A stretch of DNA of 64,000 nt from positions 124,001-188,000 of the forward strand of contig NZ_FXAP01000005.1 in NCBI RefSeq assembly GCF_900177615.1, read 5' to 3'. The position numbers and the translations under genes were made by a program. The notes under the pieces are model-generated. The model worked only from the letters and a program-made list of their open reading frames with translations. It ran no database searches and had not been told where the DNA came from. Below, piece by piece: positions 18,602 to 27,546 of the stretch; within the stretch, counting starts at the first letter, position 1; every line of letters begins with the position of its first letter. The stretch is from Plantibacter flavus (GTDB taxonomy: Bacteria; Actinomycetota; Actinomycetes; Actinomycetales; Microbacteriaceae).

Positions 18602-19299
18602 CACCCCGCACCCGCCGCGCCATCAGCCTCGCCGTCCTCCTCGTCGGGTTCACCACCCTCGCCGGCTGCAGCAGCCCTCCCCCGGAAGAGCCCCCGATCC
18701 TGCTCCCACCAGTGGCCTGGGAAGACGGCATCGCCCCGTCCTCACCCTTGGAGAGCGACCCGATCGTCCAAGCCGCCCGAACCGCCACCGCCGCCGACGC
18801 CTACTCCTGGAACAGTGGCAACTTCGACTTCGCCCAACTCAACCAATCCTGGCAAACCGACGACATCGAATGGAATTACCGCGGCTATATCCAACAGACC
18901 GGCCCCCGCTTCTCCTTCATCTTCCCCGGACCACCGGCTTGGACCCCCCTCAGCATCGACGCCAATCCGAATGGCGATTCCCCCACATGGATCATTCTTC
19001 GCATCTGCGGGAACTCCGCAGATTGGATCGCACGAGAAGATAAACCGACCACAACTGGTCTCTTCGATCGCGCCACCGCGACCACCGGATTCATCTCCAT
19101 CACAGACAACGAAGACGGCACCTACACCGTCGTCGATCGGGACTATGGTTCGGGCGGACCCGAAGGCGCCTTCGGCTCGGGTGAACCCTGCGACGGCAGC
19201 ACCATCCCCGTCGGCCGCTACCGCATCACCCCACCGTTCCCCCGCCTCCCAGTGACGAAAGCCCAGAAACCTCCCCGCTACCTCGACACCGCCGACTGA
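18598..19299 (+). CDS. Lipoprotein paralogue 1
   Basis: 233 aa with signal peptide and lipobox LAGC. The mature protein begins Pro-rich, followed by 'WEDGIAPSSPLESDP' and a globular domain containing 'FPGPPAWTPLSI' and two late cysteines (RICGNSAD and EPCDGSTIPVGRYR). No known family was recognised. It starts within the stop of the 766-aa gene (ATGA), so expression is coupled to that protein. It is nearly identical to the lipoprotein at 20156 and distantly related to the one at 19331. Possible roles are an envelope receptor or an immunity-type protein for the WXG-headed product; neither is proven. Confidence 0.85.
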   Translation: MTPRTRRAISLAVLLVGFTTLAGCSSPPPEEPPILLPPVAWEDGIAPSSPLESDPIVQAARTATAADAYSWNSGNFDFAQLNQSWQTDDIEWNYRGYIQQTGPRFSFIFPGPPAWTPLSIDANPNGDSPTWIILRICGNSADWIAREDKPTTTGLFDRATATTGFISITDNEDGTYTVVDRDYGSGGPEGAFGSGEPCDGSTIPVGRYRITPPFPRLPVTKAQKPPRYLDTAD

Positions 19300-19330
19300 C
19301 CCATCACACCCCTGCCACCAGGAACCCACT

Positions 19331-20065
19331 ATGACCTCAACACAGCGCCCCAGCCGACGAACCACCGCCCGCCTGACCGCCCTCGCCGCTCTCGCCGCGA
19401 TCGCAGCACTCGGCCTCACCGCCTGCACCACCGAAGAACCCAGAGACGTCACCCTCCCAGACCTCGTCTGGGACAACGGCATCGAACCCACCTCTCCCCT
19501 CGAATCCGACCCCGACGTCGCCTTCGCCCGCACCATCGACCTCGCCTACGCCTACGCCCACAACACCGGCGACTTCTCGTTCGACACCCTCGTCACCGGC
19601 CTCCCCGAACCACGCATCTTCGACGCCTACCAGCACTACCTCGACCAAACCCCCGACACCACCACCCGCTTCCCCGGCCCCTACCCCTGGCAACCCCTCA
19701 GCATCGAACCCAACGACCCACCCACCAACTACACCGGCGACATCACCCTCACCCTCATCACCTGGTGCGGCCCCGGCGACAACCTCTGGCTCCAAACCCA
19801 AACCGACCCAGACCACACCGGCGCCTTCGACCCCGCACTCGCCCGCACCGGCTACATGATCATCGGCCACCGCGAAGACGGCACCCGCTTCAACGCCGGC
19901 GCCAGCTACGCCACCGGCAACCACCTCCGCGGCGCCAGCGAACCCTGCAACGGCGACGACATCCCCATCGGCCGATTCCCCAACCCCACACCCTTCCCCA
20001 ACCACCCCATCACCCAAGCCCCCCACCCACCACTCACCTTGCCCACCCCCACCACACACCCCTGA
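19331..20065 (+). CDS. Lipoprotein paralogue 2 (divergent)
   Basis: 244 aa with lipobox LTAC. It keeps the family marks of its neighbours: WDNGIEPTSPLESDP near the N-terminus, 'FPGPYPWQPLSIE' in the centre and 'CNGDDIPIGRF' near the end. Overall identity to the flanking copies is low. The C-terminus is a Pro/Thr-rich tail. The coding strand is extremely rich in C, to the point that the opposite strand also stays open, but that reverse frame is Gly/Val monotony and not a credible gene. It lies 31 bp after paralogue 1. Confidence 0.82.
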   Translation: MTSTQRPSRRTTARLTALAALAAIAALGLTACTTEEPRDVTLPDLVWDNGIEPTSPLESDPDVAFARTIDLAYAYAHNTGDFSFDTLVTGLPEPRIFDAYQHYLDQTPDTTTRFPGPYPWQPLSIEPNDPPTNYTGDITLTLITWCGPGDNLWLQTQTDPDHTGAFDPALARTGYMIIGHREDGTRFNAGASYATGNHLRGASEPCNGDDIPIGRFPNPTPFPNHPITQAPHPPLTLPTPTTHP

Positions 20066-20155
20066 ACCCATGCCCACACCGAACACCCAACCCGCCCACC
20101 ACGCCGCCCGCGACCAGCGCCGCCCGGCCCGCAACGCCACCCGCGAGAACAGGCG

Positions 20156-20854
20156 ATGACCAACACCCGCCGTAGCACCGGCCTCGCTGTTCTCCTGACC
20201 GGGCTCGCCACCCTCGCCGGCTGCAGCAGCCCTCCCCAGGACGAACCTCCGATCCTGCTCCCGCCAGTCGCCTGGGAGGACGGCATCGCCCCGTCCTCAC
20301 CGTTGGAGAGCGACCCGATCGTCCAAGCCGCCCGAACCGCCAGTGCGTCCGACGCCTACTCCTGGAACACCGGCAACTTCGACTTCGCCCAACTCAACCA
20401 GACCTGGCAAACCGACACCATCGAACGGAACTACCGCGGCTACATCCAACAGACCGGCCCCCGCTTCTCCTTCATCTTCCCCGGACCACCCGCCTGGACC
20501 CCCCTCAGCATCGAAACCCGTCCTCCGACGCACACCAACCGGCGACTCATCCTCCGCATCTGCGGGAACTCCGCAGATTGGATCGCACGAGAAGACAAAT
20601 CGACCACAACCGGTCTCTTCGATCGCGCCACCGCAACGACCGGCTACTTCGACATCGCCGACAATGACGACGGCACCTACACCGTCGTCGATCGGAACTA
20701 TGGCGGCTACGGACACGGCGCCTTCGGCTCGGGTGAACGCTGCGACGGCAGCACCATCCCCGTCGGCCGCTACCGCATCACCCCACCGTTCCCCCGCCTC
20801 CCACTGACGAAAGCCCAGAAACCACCCCGCTACCTCGACACCACCGACGATTAA
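20156..20854 (+). CDS. Lipoprotein paralogue 3 (near copy of paralogue 1)
   Basis: 232 aa with lipobox LAGC. Long blocks are identical to the protein from 18598, including the segment from ILLPPVAWEDG through LESDPIVQAARTA and 'YIQQTGPRFSFIFPGPPAW'. Differences cluster around the middle (ETRPPTHTNRR against DANPNGDSPTW) and in a glycine-rich loop before the last cysteine motif. DNA identity is also high, so the duplication is recent or kept uniform by gene conversion. It is the last gene of the rightward set. Confidence 0.85.
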   Translation: MTNTRRSTGLAVLLTGLATLAGCSSPPQDEPPILLPPVAWEDGIAPSSPLESDPIVQAARTASASDAYSWNTGNFDFAQLNQTWQTDTIERNYRGYIQQTGPRFSFIFPGPPAWTPLSIETRPPTHTNRRLILRICGNSADWIAREDKSTTTGLFDRATATTGYFDIADNDDGTYTVVDRNYGGYGHGAFGSGERCDGSTIPVGRYRITPPFPRLPLTKAQKPPRYLDTTDD

Positions 20855-20882
20855 CCGACTGTCGGGAGCTGAGCGACCACTC

Positions 20883-20901
20883 TCGCGCCAGGAGGGCGCG
20901 A
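20883..20901. terminator. Hairpin between converging genes
   Basis: TCGCGCC, loop AGGAG, GGCGCGA: a 7-bp GC stem in the 49-bp gap between lipoprotein 3 and the converging tail-anchored gene. It could end transcription in both directions. No T-tract follows. Confidence 0.4.
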
Positions 20902-20903
20902 TC

Positions 20904-21326
20904 TCACCGGGTGGCGATGAAGATCGCTGTACCGAGTGCCATGAACACCAGCAGGAACATCGCCGGACTGTTCGCGAACCTCGAGCGGCCGAAACGCAAC
21001 ACCGAGCGCCCGATCGGCACGGTGACCCGCTCGACGGGCTCGCGCAACCACCGCGGGAAGTCCGGGGGCGGGCGGCGGTCGACGAGTACCTCCACCGGCA
21101 TCGGACGCGGCGCGATCATCGGTCCCGTCGGCAGCGGCGTCGCGCCGGGTCGGTCAGTGCTCGCCACACACCCCTCGGCGGCTTCATCGACCACCCGCCG
21201 AGGCGGGGCCAGCGGGTCGACGAACCCCCAGCCGGCCGAACCGCCGGGATCCACCCGCCACGTGGGGACCGGCGGCGGGACGATCGGGAAGTGCTCGACG
21301 ATGCGCCCGCCGGATGCGTCTGACAT
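20904..21326 (-). CDS. Small tail-anchored membrane protein
   Basis: 140 aa, no family recognised. A Pro-rich soluble N-terminus (VPPPVPTWRV and PRPMPVEV) precedes one hydrophobic segment at the very C-terminus ('MFLLVFMALGTAIFIATR'), a tail-anchor topology with the bulk in the cytoplasm. Start ATG 21326 is fixed by a leaderless -10 (TATGAT, seven bases upstream). The start region contains element copy D shared with the T7-like divergent promoter, so it probably belongs to the same regulon. Confidence 0.75.
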   Translation of the reverse strand: MSDASGGRIVEHFPIVPPPVPTWRVDPGGSAGWGFVDPLAPPRRVVDEAAEGCVASTDRPGATPLPTGPMIAPRPMPVEVLVDRRPPPDFPRWLREPVERVTVPIGRSVLRFGRSRFANSPAMFLLVFMALGTAIFIATR

Positions 21327-21336
21327 GTGGAATATC
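21321..21336. promoter_or_regulatory. Island element copy D (TGACATGTGGAATATC)
   Basis: Matches copy A (10404-10419) at 15 of 16 positions. It overlaps the -10 and start codon of the tail-anchored gene, a position suited to repression. Confidence 0.5.
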
Positions 21337-21339
21337 ATA
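21324..21339 (-). promoter_or_regulatory. Leaderless promoter of the tail-anchored gene
   Basis: On the minus strand: TATGAT, seven bases, ATG at 21326. Confidence 0.6.
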
Positions 21340-21441
21340 GTCGCCGGCATCCTCATCACACCGGCTGTCCACAGGCGCATTGACGCCAGGTGCGGGCTCG
21401 GTCCCCGACTCGGCCGCGGGAGTCCTGAGGCCGGACCCGCG

Positions 21442-22452
<1,011 letters not shown>

Positions 22453-22474
22453 CTCCGCCGGGTGAGGCGTGGTC

Positions 22475-24073
22475 CTACTCCGCGACCTCCGGGGTGGGTC
22501 GTGAGGCCTGCATGTCCGCCTCGGCGGAGTCGACCGCCTCGTGCTCCTCCGGAGACACCGGCCCCACCCGGCTCTTGCGTTGGGCCGAGGACTCGGACGG
22601 CAGCGCGACGGCCGCCTCCGTGATGCGGTTCGCCATCCCGTTGAAGATGATCCCGTGGAACGGCAGGATCGCGAACCAGTAGAGGCGTCCGCCGAGCCCC
22701 TTCGGGAAGAAGACGGCGCGCTGCCGGTAGACCGAGCCGTCGCCGACCGGGGTCGCGCTCATCTCCAGCCACGCGAGACCGGGCACGCGCATCTCGGCGC
22801 GCAGGCGAAGCATCCGACCACGTTCGAGGTACTCCACGCGCCAGAAGTCGAGAGCGTCCCCCACGCTGAGGTGCTGCGGATCGTCGCGCCCACGACGGAG
22901 GCCGACGCCCCCGACGAGCTTGTCCATCCAGCCGCGGACCGCCCAGGCCAGCGGGAACGAGTACCAGCCGTTCTCGCCGCCGATGGACTCGATCACCGAG
23001 AAGAGCCGGTCGGCGCTCGCGGAGGTCTTCCGTTCCTTGAGATCGATGTAGACGGTGTGACCGGCCCAGTCCGGGTCACTCGGCAGCGGGTCGCTCGGCG
23101 CGCCGTCCACGGTCGCGTTCCGCCAGGAGGTCTCGACCTCCCCGTCCTTCATCCGCTGGAGCGCCAGTCGGACCGCGCGCCGGTAGCCGGTCAGGCCACC
23201 CTCAGGCGGCGGGATGACCGCGTCGATGTCGTGGTCGCCCATGATGCAGTCGACCAGCAACGACTCGATGATCGGCGACGCGAGCCGACGCGGGATCGGG
23301 GTCACGAGGTTCACCCACTGCGAGGCCAACCAGGGGGTGAGGACCGGGAGCGGCGCGATCGGACGCTGCGCGAGACCCGCCTCCACCGCGTAGCCGTTCA
23401 TCATCTGCCCGTAGCGGAGGACGTCGGGACCACCGATGTCGAACGCCCGGTTCACGTCGCGGTCGACCTCGGCGCTCGCCAACAGGTAGTGCAGGACGTC
23501 GCGGACCGCGATCGGCTGGATGAAGTTCCGCACCCAGCGCGGCGCCGGCATGTACGGCAGGATGTCCGTCAGGTGGCGGATCATCTCGAACGAGGTCGAT
23601 CCGGAGCCGATGACCACGCCGGCCTGCAGGACGATCGTCGGAACACCCGAGGCGAGCAGGATCCGTCCGACCTCGGTGCGTGACCGCAGGTGCTTCGACA
23701 GCTCGACACCCTCGGGGTGCAGTCCACCGAGGTAGACGATGCGCGACACCCCTGCCGCGGCAGCGCCGGCGGCCACGTGTTCCGCAGCGTCGAGCTCCGT
23801 CTGCTCGAAGTCGCCCTTGCCGCCCATCGAATGCACGAGGTAGTAGACGACGTCGACGTCCACGCAGGCCGATGCGACCTGAGCCGCGTCACCGAGATCA
23901 CCCTCGACGACCTCCACCTGATCGCGCCAGGGCACGTCGGTGAGCTTCTGCGGCGAGCGCACGAGCACTCGGACCGTGTACCCGGCCTCCAGCAGCCGCG
24001 GCACGAGCCGCCCGCCGATGTAGCCGGTGGCACCCGTGACGAGCACGCGCTTCGGAGTCGATGATTCGGTCAT
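22475..24073 (-). CDS. NAD(P)H-binding/DUF2867 fusion protein
   Basis: 532 aa. The N-terminal 300 residues are an atypical short-chain dehydrogenase/NmrA-type Rossmann domain with GATGYIGGRL. The C-terminal part is a DUF2867 (SRPBCC-like) domain of about 160 residues containing 'RLYWFAILPFHGIIF'. The two-domain arrangement is a known conserved oxidoreductase-like family without a firmly assigned substrate. The tail is acidic and disordered. Start ATG 24073 is supported by TAACGT seven bases upstream; an upstream extension would run into the palindrome at 24100. Confidence 0.9.
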   Translation of the reverse strand: MTESSTPKRVLVTGATGYIGGRLVPRLLEAGYTVRVLVRSPQKLTDVPWRDQVEVVEGDLGDAAQVASACVDVDVVYYLVHSMGGKGDFEQTELDAAEHVAAGAAAAGVSRIVYLGGLHPEGVELSKHLRSRTEVGRILLASGVPTIVLQAGVVIGSGSTSFEMIRHLTDILPYMPAPRWVRNFIQPIAVRDVLHYLLASAEVDRDVNRAFDIGGPDVLRYGQMMNGYAVEAGLAQRPIAPLPVLTPWLASQWVNLVTPIPRRLASPIIESLLVDCIMGDHDIDAVIPPPEGGLTGYRRAVRLALQRMKDGEVETSWRNATVDGAPSDPLPSDPDWAGHTVYIDLKERKTSASADRLFSVIESIGGENGWYSFPLAWAVRGWMDKLVGGVGLRRGRDDPQHLSVGDALDFWRVEYLERGRMLRLRAEMRVPGLAWLEMSATPVGDGSVYRQRAVFFPKGLGGRLYWFAILPFHGIIFNGMANRITEAAVALPSESSAQRKSRVGPVSPEEHEAVDSAEADMQASRPTPEVAE

Positions 24074-24086
24074 GGGTGCAACGTTA
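24071..24086 (-). promoter_or_regulatory. Leaderless promoter of the DUF2867 gene
   Basis: TAACGT, seven bases, ATG at 24073 on the minus strand. Confidence 0.6.
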
Positions 24087-24099
24087 CGACCCGTCGACG

Positions 24100-24135
24100 A
24101 CAGCGGCGCCCGGCTGTACAGCCGGGCGCCGCTGT
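24100..24135. terminator. 36-bp perfect palindrome, probable terminator
   Basis: Two 18-base halves are exactly complementary, starting ACAGCGGCGCCC and meeting at TGTACA. It lies 28 bp after the truncated aldehyde dehydrogenase gene and upstream of the DUF2867 promoter, so it probably ends the deoC operon. There is no T-tract. A protein-binding palindrome is the alternative. Confidence 0.6.
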
Positions 24136-24163
24136 GCAAGCACCACGCGGGTGCCACGAGTCG

Positions 24164-25024
24164 CTACAGGAGCGCCTTCGTGTGCCAGACGGTCTTCACC
24201 TCGGTGAACGCGGTGATCCGGTCGAGACTCGCGGGGACCGAGCCCCGGGAACCGTTCGGGCGGACCACCCGTTTGAGCGTCTCGGCCGCGAGGACCTCGA
24301 GCTCGATCCAGTCGAGCTCACCGGCGCCGGCGAGGTCGATCGCGTTGACGTCGGCGTGCGATGCGAGCCACGGAGCCATCTCAGCCGGCGATCCGGTCAG
24401 CACGTTCACGACGCCGCCGGGGACGTCACTCGTGGCGAGCACCTCGGCGAGGCTGATCGACGAGAGCGGCAGGCGCTCGCTCGCGATCACGACGACCGTG
24501 TTCCCGGCGACCAGCGCTGGAGCGACGACGCTCACGAATCCGAGGAGCGACGTGTCCTGCGGCGCGATGAGCGCGACGACGCCCGTCGGCTCCGGAACCG
24601 AGAGATTGAAGTACGGACCGGAGACGGGGTTCGCTCCCCCGACCACCTGGACGTACTTGTCCGCCCAGCCCGCGTACCAGACCCAGAGGTCGATGGCCTC
24701 GTCGACCTGTGCTGCGGCCTTCGCCTGCGAGACGCCCTCGGCCTGGACGATCTCCTCGATGAACTGCGCCCGCCGACCCTCGAGCAGCTCGGCGATGCGG
24801 TACAGCACCTGCCCGCGGTTGTAGGCGGTGGCACCCGACCAACCGGCGAGTGCCGATCGTGCGGCGACCACCGCGTCGCGGGCGTCCTTCCGCGAGGCGA
24901 GCGATGCGTTCGCGAGGAACTCCCCCTTGGCATTCGTCACCTCGTACGTCCTTCCGGATTCGCTGCGTGGGAACTTGCCGCCGATGGCGAGCTTGTAGGT
25001 CTTCGGGATGGTGAGCCGGCTCAT
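24164..25024 (-). CDS. C-terminally truncated aldehyde dehydrogenase homologue
   Basis: 286 aa against about 480-500 for the family. It carries the NAD-binding half (YKLAIGGKFPRS, 'PEPTGVVALIAPQDTSLLGF', LVAGNTVVVIAS) but ends near ELDWIELEVLAAETLK. The catalytic Glu (ELGGK) and Cys segments are therefore absent. Its ATG overlaps the stop of the full-length aldehyde dehydrogenase gene (ATGA), so the two are co-translated. It may act as a non-catalytic subunit of the adjacent enzyme. The frame is intact and codon use is normal, arguing against a fresh pseudogene. Confidence 0.85.
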   Translation of the reverse strand: MSRLTIPKTYKLAIGGKFPRSESGRTYEVTNAKGEFLANASLASRKDARDAVVAARSALAGWSGATAYNRGQVLYRIAELLEGRRAQFIEEIVQAEGVSQAKAAAQVDEAIDLWVWYAGWADKYVQVVGGANPVSGPYFNLSVPEPTGVVALIAPQDTSLLGFVSVVAPALVAGNTVVVIASERLPLSSISLAEVLATSDVPGGVVNVLTGSPAEMAPWLASHADVNAIDLAGAGELDWIELEVLAAETLKRVVRPNGSRGSVPASLDRITAFTEVKTVWHTKALL

Positions 25025-26517
25025 CGCTGGGCTCCCTTCTTGGCAGCCTTGGGAGCTGCGGTGGGGGCGGACACTGCGGAACCGGCCGGCGCGAGGTAGG
25101 CACCGAGCCCGTGGCGGCCACCCTCGCGGCCGTACCCCGACTCCTGGTACCCGCCGAACGGGCTGGCGGGATCGAAGCGGTTGAAGGTGTTCGCCCAGAT
25201 GACGCCGGCGCGGAGCTTGTCCGCGACCGCGAGGATCCGGCTGCCCTTGTCGCTCCAGATCCCGGCCGACAGTCCGTACGGGGTGTTGTTCGCCTTCGCG
25301 ATGGCCTCCGCGGGCGTCCGGAAGGACATCACCGAGAGGACCGGCCCGAAGATCTCCTCGCGGGCGATCCGGTGGCTGGTGGACACGTTCGTGAAGATGG
25401 TCGGCGCGAACCAGAACCCGTTCTCGGGCAGCTCGCAGTCCGGGCTCCACCGTTCGGCGCCTTCGAGCTCGCCGATGTCCGAGAGCTCACGGATGCGGGC
25501 CAACTGCTCGGCCGAGTTGATCGCGCCGACGTCCGTGTTCTTGTCGAGCGGGTCGCCGACGCGCAGCGTCTGCAGACGGCTCTTCAAGCGGTCGACGACC
25601 TCGTCGTGGATGCTCTCCTGGACGAGGAGCCGGGATCCGGCGCAGCAGACGTGACCCTGGTTGAAGAAGATGCCGTTGACGATGCCTTCGATGGCCTGGT
25701 CGATCGGTGCGTCGTCGAACACGATGTTCGCCGCCTTGCCACCGAGCTCGAGCGTCAGGCGCTTGTCGCTGCCGGCGATGGTCTTCGCGATCTCGCGCCC
25801 GACGGCGGTCGATCCGGTGAAGGCGACCTTGTCGACGTCGGGGTGGCGCACGATCGCCGCCCCGGTCGCTCCGGCACCCGTGACGATGTTCACGACACCG
25901 GCCGGCAGCTCGGCCTGCTGGAGGATCTCGGCGAAGATGAGTGCCGTGAGCGGGGTGGTCTCGGCCGGCTTGATGACGACCGTGTTGCCGGCGGCGAGCG
26001 CCGGTGCGACCTTCCACGCGAGCATGAGGAGCGGGAAGTTCCACGGGATGACCTGCCCGGCCACCCCGAGGGCACGAGGGTTCGCGCCGAGGCCCGCGTA
26101 GTCGAGCTTGTCGGCCCAACCGGCGTAGTAGAAGAACCAGGCGGCGACGAGCGGGACGTCGACGTCGCGGGACTCCTTGATCGGCTTGCCGTTGTCGAGG
26201 CTCTCCGCCACGGCGAGCTCGCGGGCGCGCTCCTGGACGAGGCGCGCGATCCGGAAGAGGTACTTGCCGCGGTCGGCGCCCGACAGCTTCGACCACACGC
26301 GGTCGTAGGCACGCCGCGCGGCGACGACGGCGCGATCGACGTCGGCGTCACTCGCCGCGGAGATCGTCGCGATCGACTGCTCGGTGCTCGGGGAGATCGT
26401 CTGGAAGGTCCCACCCGTACCCTCGGTGAACTCGCCGTCGATGAAGAGGCCGTACTCGGAACGGAGGTGGAGGACGGAGGTGGACTCCGGGGCTGGTGCG
26501 TATTCGAGGAAGCTCAT
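25021..26517 (-). CDS. NAD-dependent aldehyde dehydrogenase
   Basis: 498 aa, full length. Features include 'VAGQVIPWNFPLLMLAWK', 'AFTGSTAVGREIAKTIAG', catalytic Glu in LTLELGGKAAN, catalytic Cys in 'FFNQGHVCCAGSRLL', and EEIFGPVLSV. A Lys/Ala-rich tail follows the domain. It lies six bases after deoC in the same operon. Deoxyribose-phosphate aldolase releases acetaldehyde, so oxidation of that aldehyde is the natural role by context, though the sequence alone does not fix the substrate. Confidence 0.93.
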   Translation of the reverse strand: MSFLEYAPAPESTSVLHLRSEYGLFIDGEFTEGTGGTFQTISPSTEQSIATISAASDADVDRAVVAARRAYDRVWSKLSGADRGKYLFRIARLVQERARELAVAESLDNGKPIKESRDVDVPLVAAWFFYYAGWADKLDYAGLGANPRALGVAGQVIPWNFPLLMLAWKVAPALAAGNTVVIKPAETTPLTALIFAEILQQAELPAGVVNIVTGAGATGAAIVRHPDVDKVAFTGSTAVGREIAKTIAGSDKRLTLELGGKAANIVFDDAPIDQAIEGIVNGIFFNQGHVCCAGSRLLVQESIHDEVVDRLKSRLQTLRVGDPLDKNTDVGAINSAEQLARIRELSDIGELEGAERWSPDCELPENGFWFAPTIFTNVSTSHRIAREEIFGPVLSVMSFRTPAEAIAKANNTPYGLSAGIWSDKGSRILAVADKLRAGVIWANTFNRFDPASPFGGYQESGYGREGGRHGLGAYLAPAGSAVSAPTAAPKAAKKGAQR

Positions 26518-26523
26518 GATGTC

Positions 26524-27546
26524 CTAGTCGATGGTGACGTAGTCGGGGCCGGAGTAGTGGCCGGTGGTGAGTTTCTGACGCTGCAGGAGCACGTCGTTGA
26601 GGAGGCTCGAGGCGCCGAAGCGGAACAGGTGCGGCTGGAGCCACTCCTCGCCGACCGTCTCCGCGACGGTCACGAGGTACTTGATCGCGTCCTTCGAGGA
26701 ACGGATGCCGCCGGCGGGCTTCACACCGATCTGCTCACCGGTGAGGCGGTGCCAGTCCCGGACGACCTCGAGCATGAGGAGGGTGACCGGGAGGGTGGCC
26801 GCGGGCGCGACCTTGCCGGTGGACGTCTTGATGAAGTCGCCACCCGCGAGGATGGCGAGCCAGGAGGCGCGCTTGACGTTGTCGTAGGTGTTCAGCTCGC
26901 CGGTCTCGAGGATGACCTTGAGGTGCGCCGAGGTGCCGTCGCTCCGACGGCAGGCCTCCTTGACCGCGACGATCTCGTCGAAGACCTGGCCGTACCGGCC
27001 GGAGAGGAACGCACCCCGGTCGATGACCATGTCGATCTCGTCCGCTCCGGCGTCGACGGCATCGGCCGTGTCGGCCAGCTTGACTGCGAGGGAGGCGCGT
27101 CCGCTCGGGAAGGCCGTCGCAACCGCCGCGACGTTGATCCCGCCGGCGTCGTGTGCCGCACCCGGCTGCGTGTGCGCCGCACCGAGCGCCTCGACAGCGT
27201 ACGGCACCATGTCGCCGTAGACGCAGACCGCGGCGACGCGCGGAGTGGACGGATCGCCGGCGTCCGGGGTGATGGCCTTGGCCACGAGGGAGCGCACCTT
27301 GCCGGGGGTGTCGGCGCCCTCGAGGGTGGTGAGGTCGATGAGTTCGATGATGCGGTCGAGGGCCCACGCCTTCGACGTCGTCTTGATCGAGCGCGTGCCG
27401 AGGTCCGCTGCGCGCTGTTCGAGCCCGACGGCGTCGACGCCAGCGAGGCCGTCGAGGTAGCGTCTGAGGCTGGCGTCGGTGACGGGGCCGTCGACGAGTT
27501 CGAGCGCCGTCGGCTTCGCCACGAGGTCGCCTGGTGGAGTGGTCAT
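26524..27546 (-). CDS. deoC: Deoxyribose-phosphate aldolase
   Basis: 340 aa. DERA splits 2-deoxyribose-5-phosphate into glyceraldehyde-3-phosphate and acetaldehyde. It shows the class I aldolase barrel with VCVYGDMVPYA, DEIDMVIDRGAF, 'HLKVILETGEL', the Schiff-base Lys in DFIKTSTGK, and VKPAGGIRS. It is longer than the E. coli enzyme owing to an N-terminal extension of about 60 residues. The ATG at 27546 overlaps the regulator's stop (ATGA) and follows AAGGA. Open sequence further upstream is the antisense of nothing known and lies inside the regulator. Confidence 0.95.
   Translation of the reverse strand: MTTPPGDLVAKPTALELVDGPVTDASLRRYLDGLAGVDAVGLEQRAADLGTRSIKTTSKAWALDRIIELIDLTTLEGADTPGKVRSLVAKAITPDAGDPSTPRVAAVCVYGDMVPYAVEALGAAHTQPGAAHDAGGINVAAVATAFPSGRASLAVKLADTADAVDAGADEIDMVIDRGAFLSGRYGQVFDEIVAVKEACRRSDGTSAHLKVILETGELNTYDNVKRASWLAILAGGDFIKTSTGKVAPAATLPVTLLMLEVVRDWHRLTGEQIGVKPAGGIRSSKDAIKYLVTVAETVGEEWLQPHLFRFGASSLLNDVLLQRQKLTTGHYSGPDYVTID

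Noticed and set aside
19337-20140. Long open frame on the minus strand opposite lipoprotein 2
   Set aside because: It is Gly/Val monotony produced by the C-rich coding strand; no start signal or domain.
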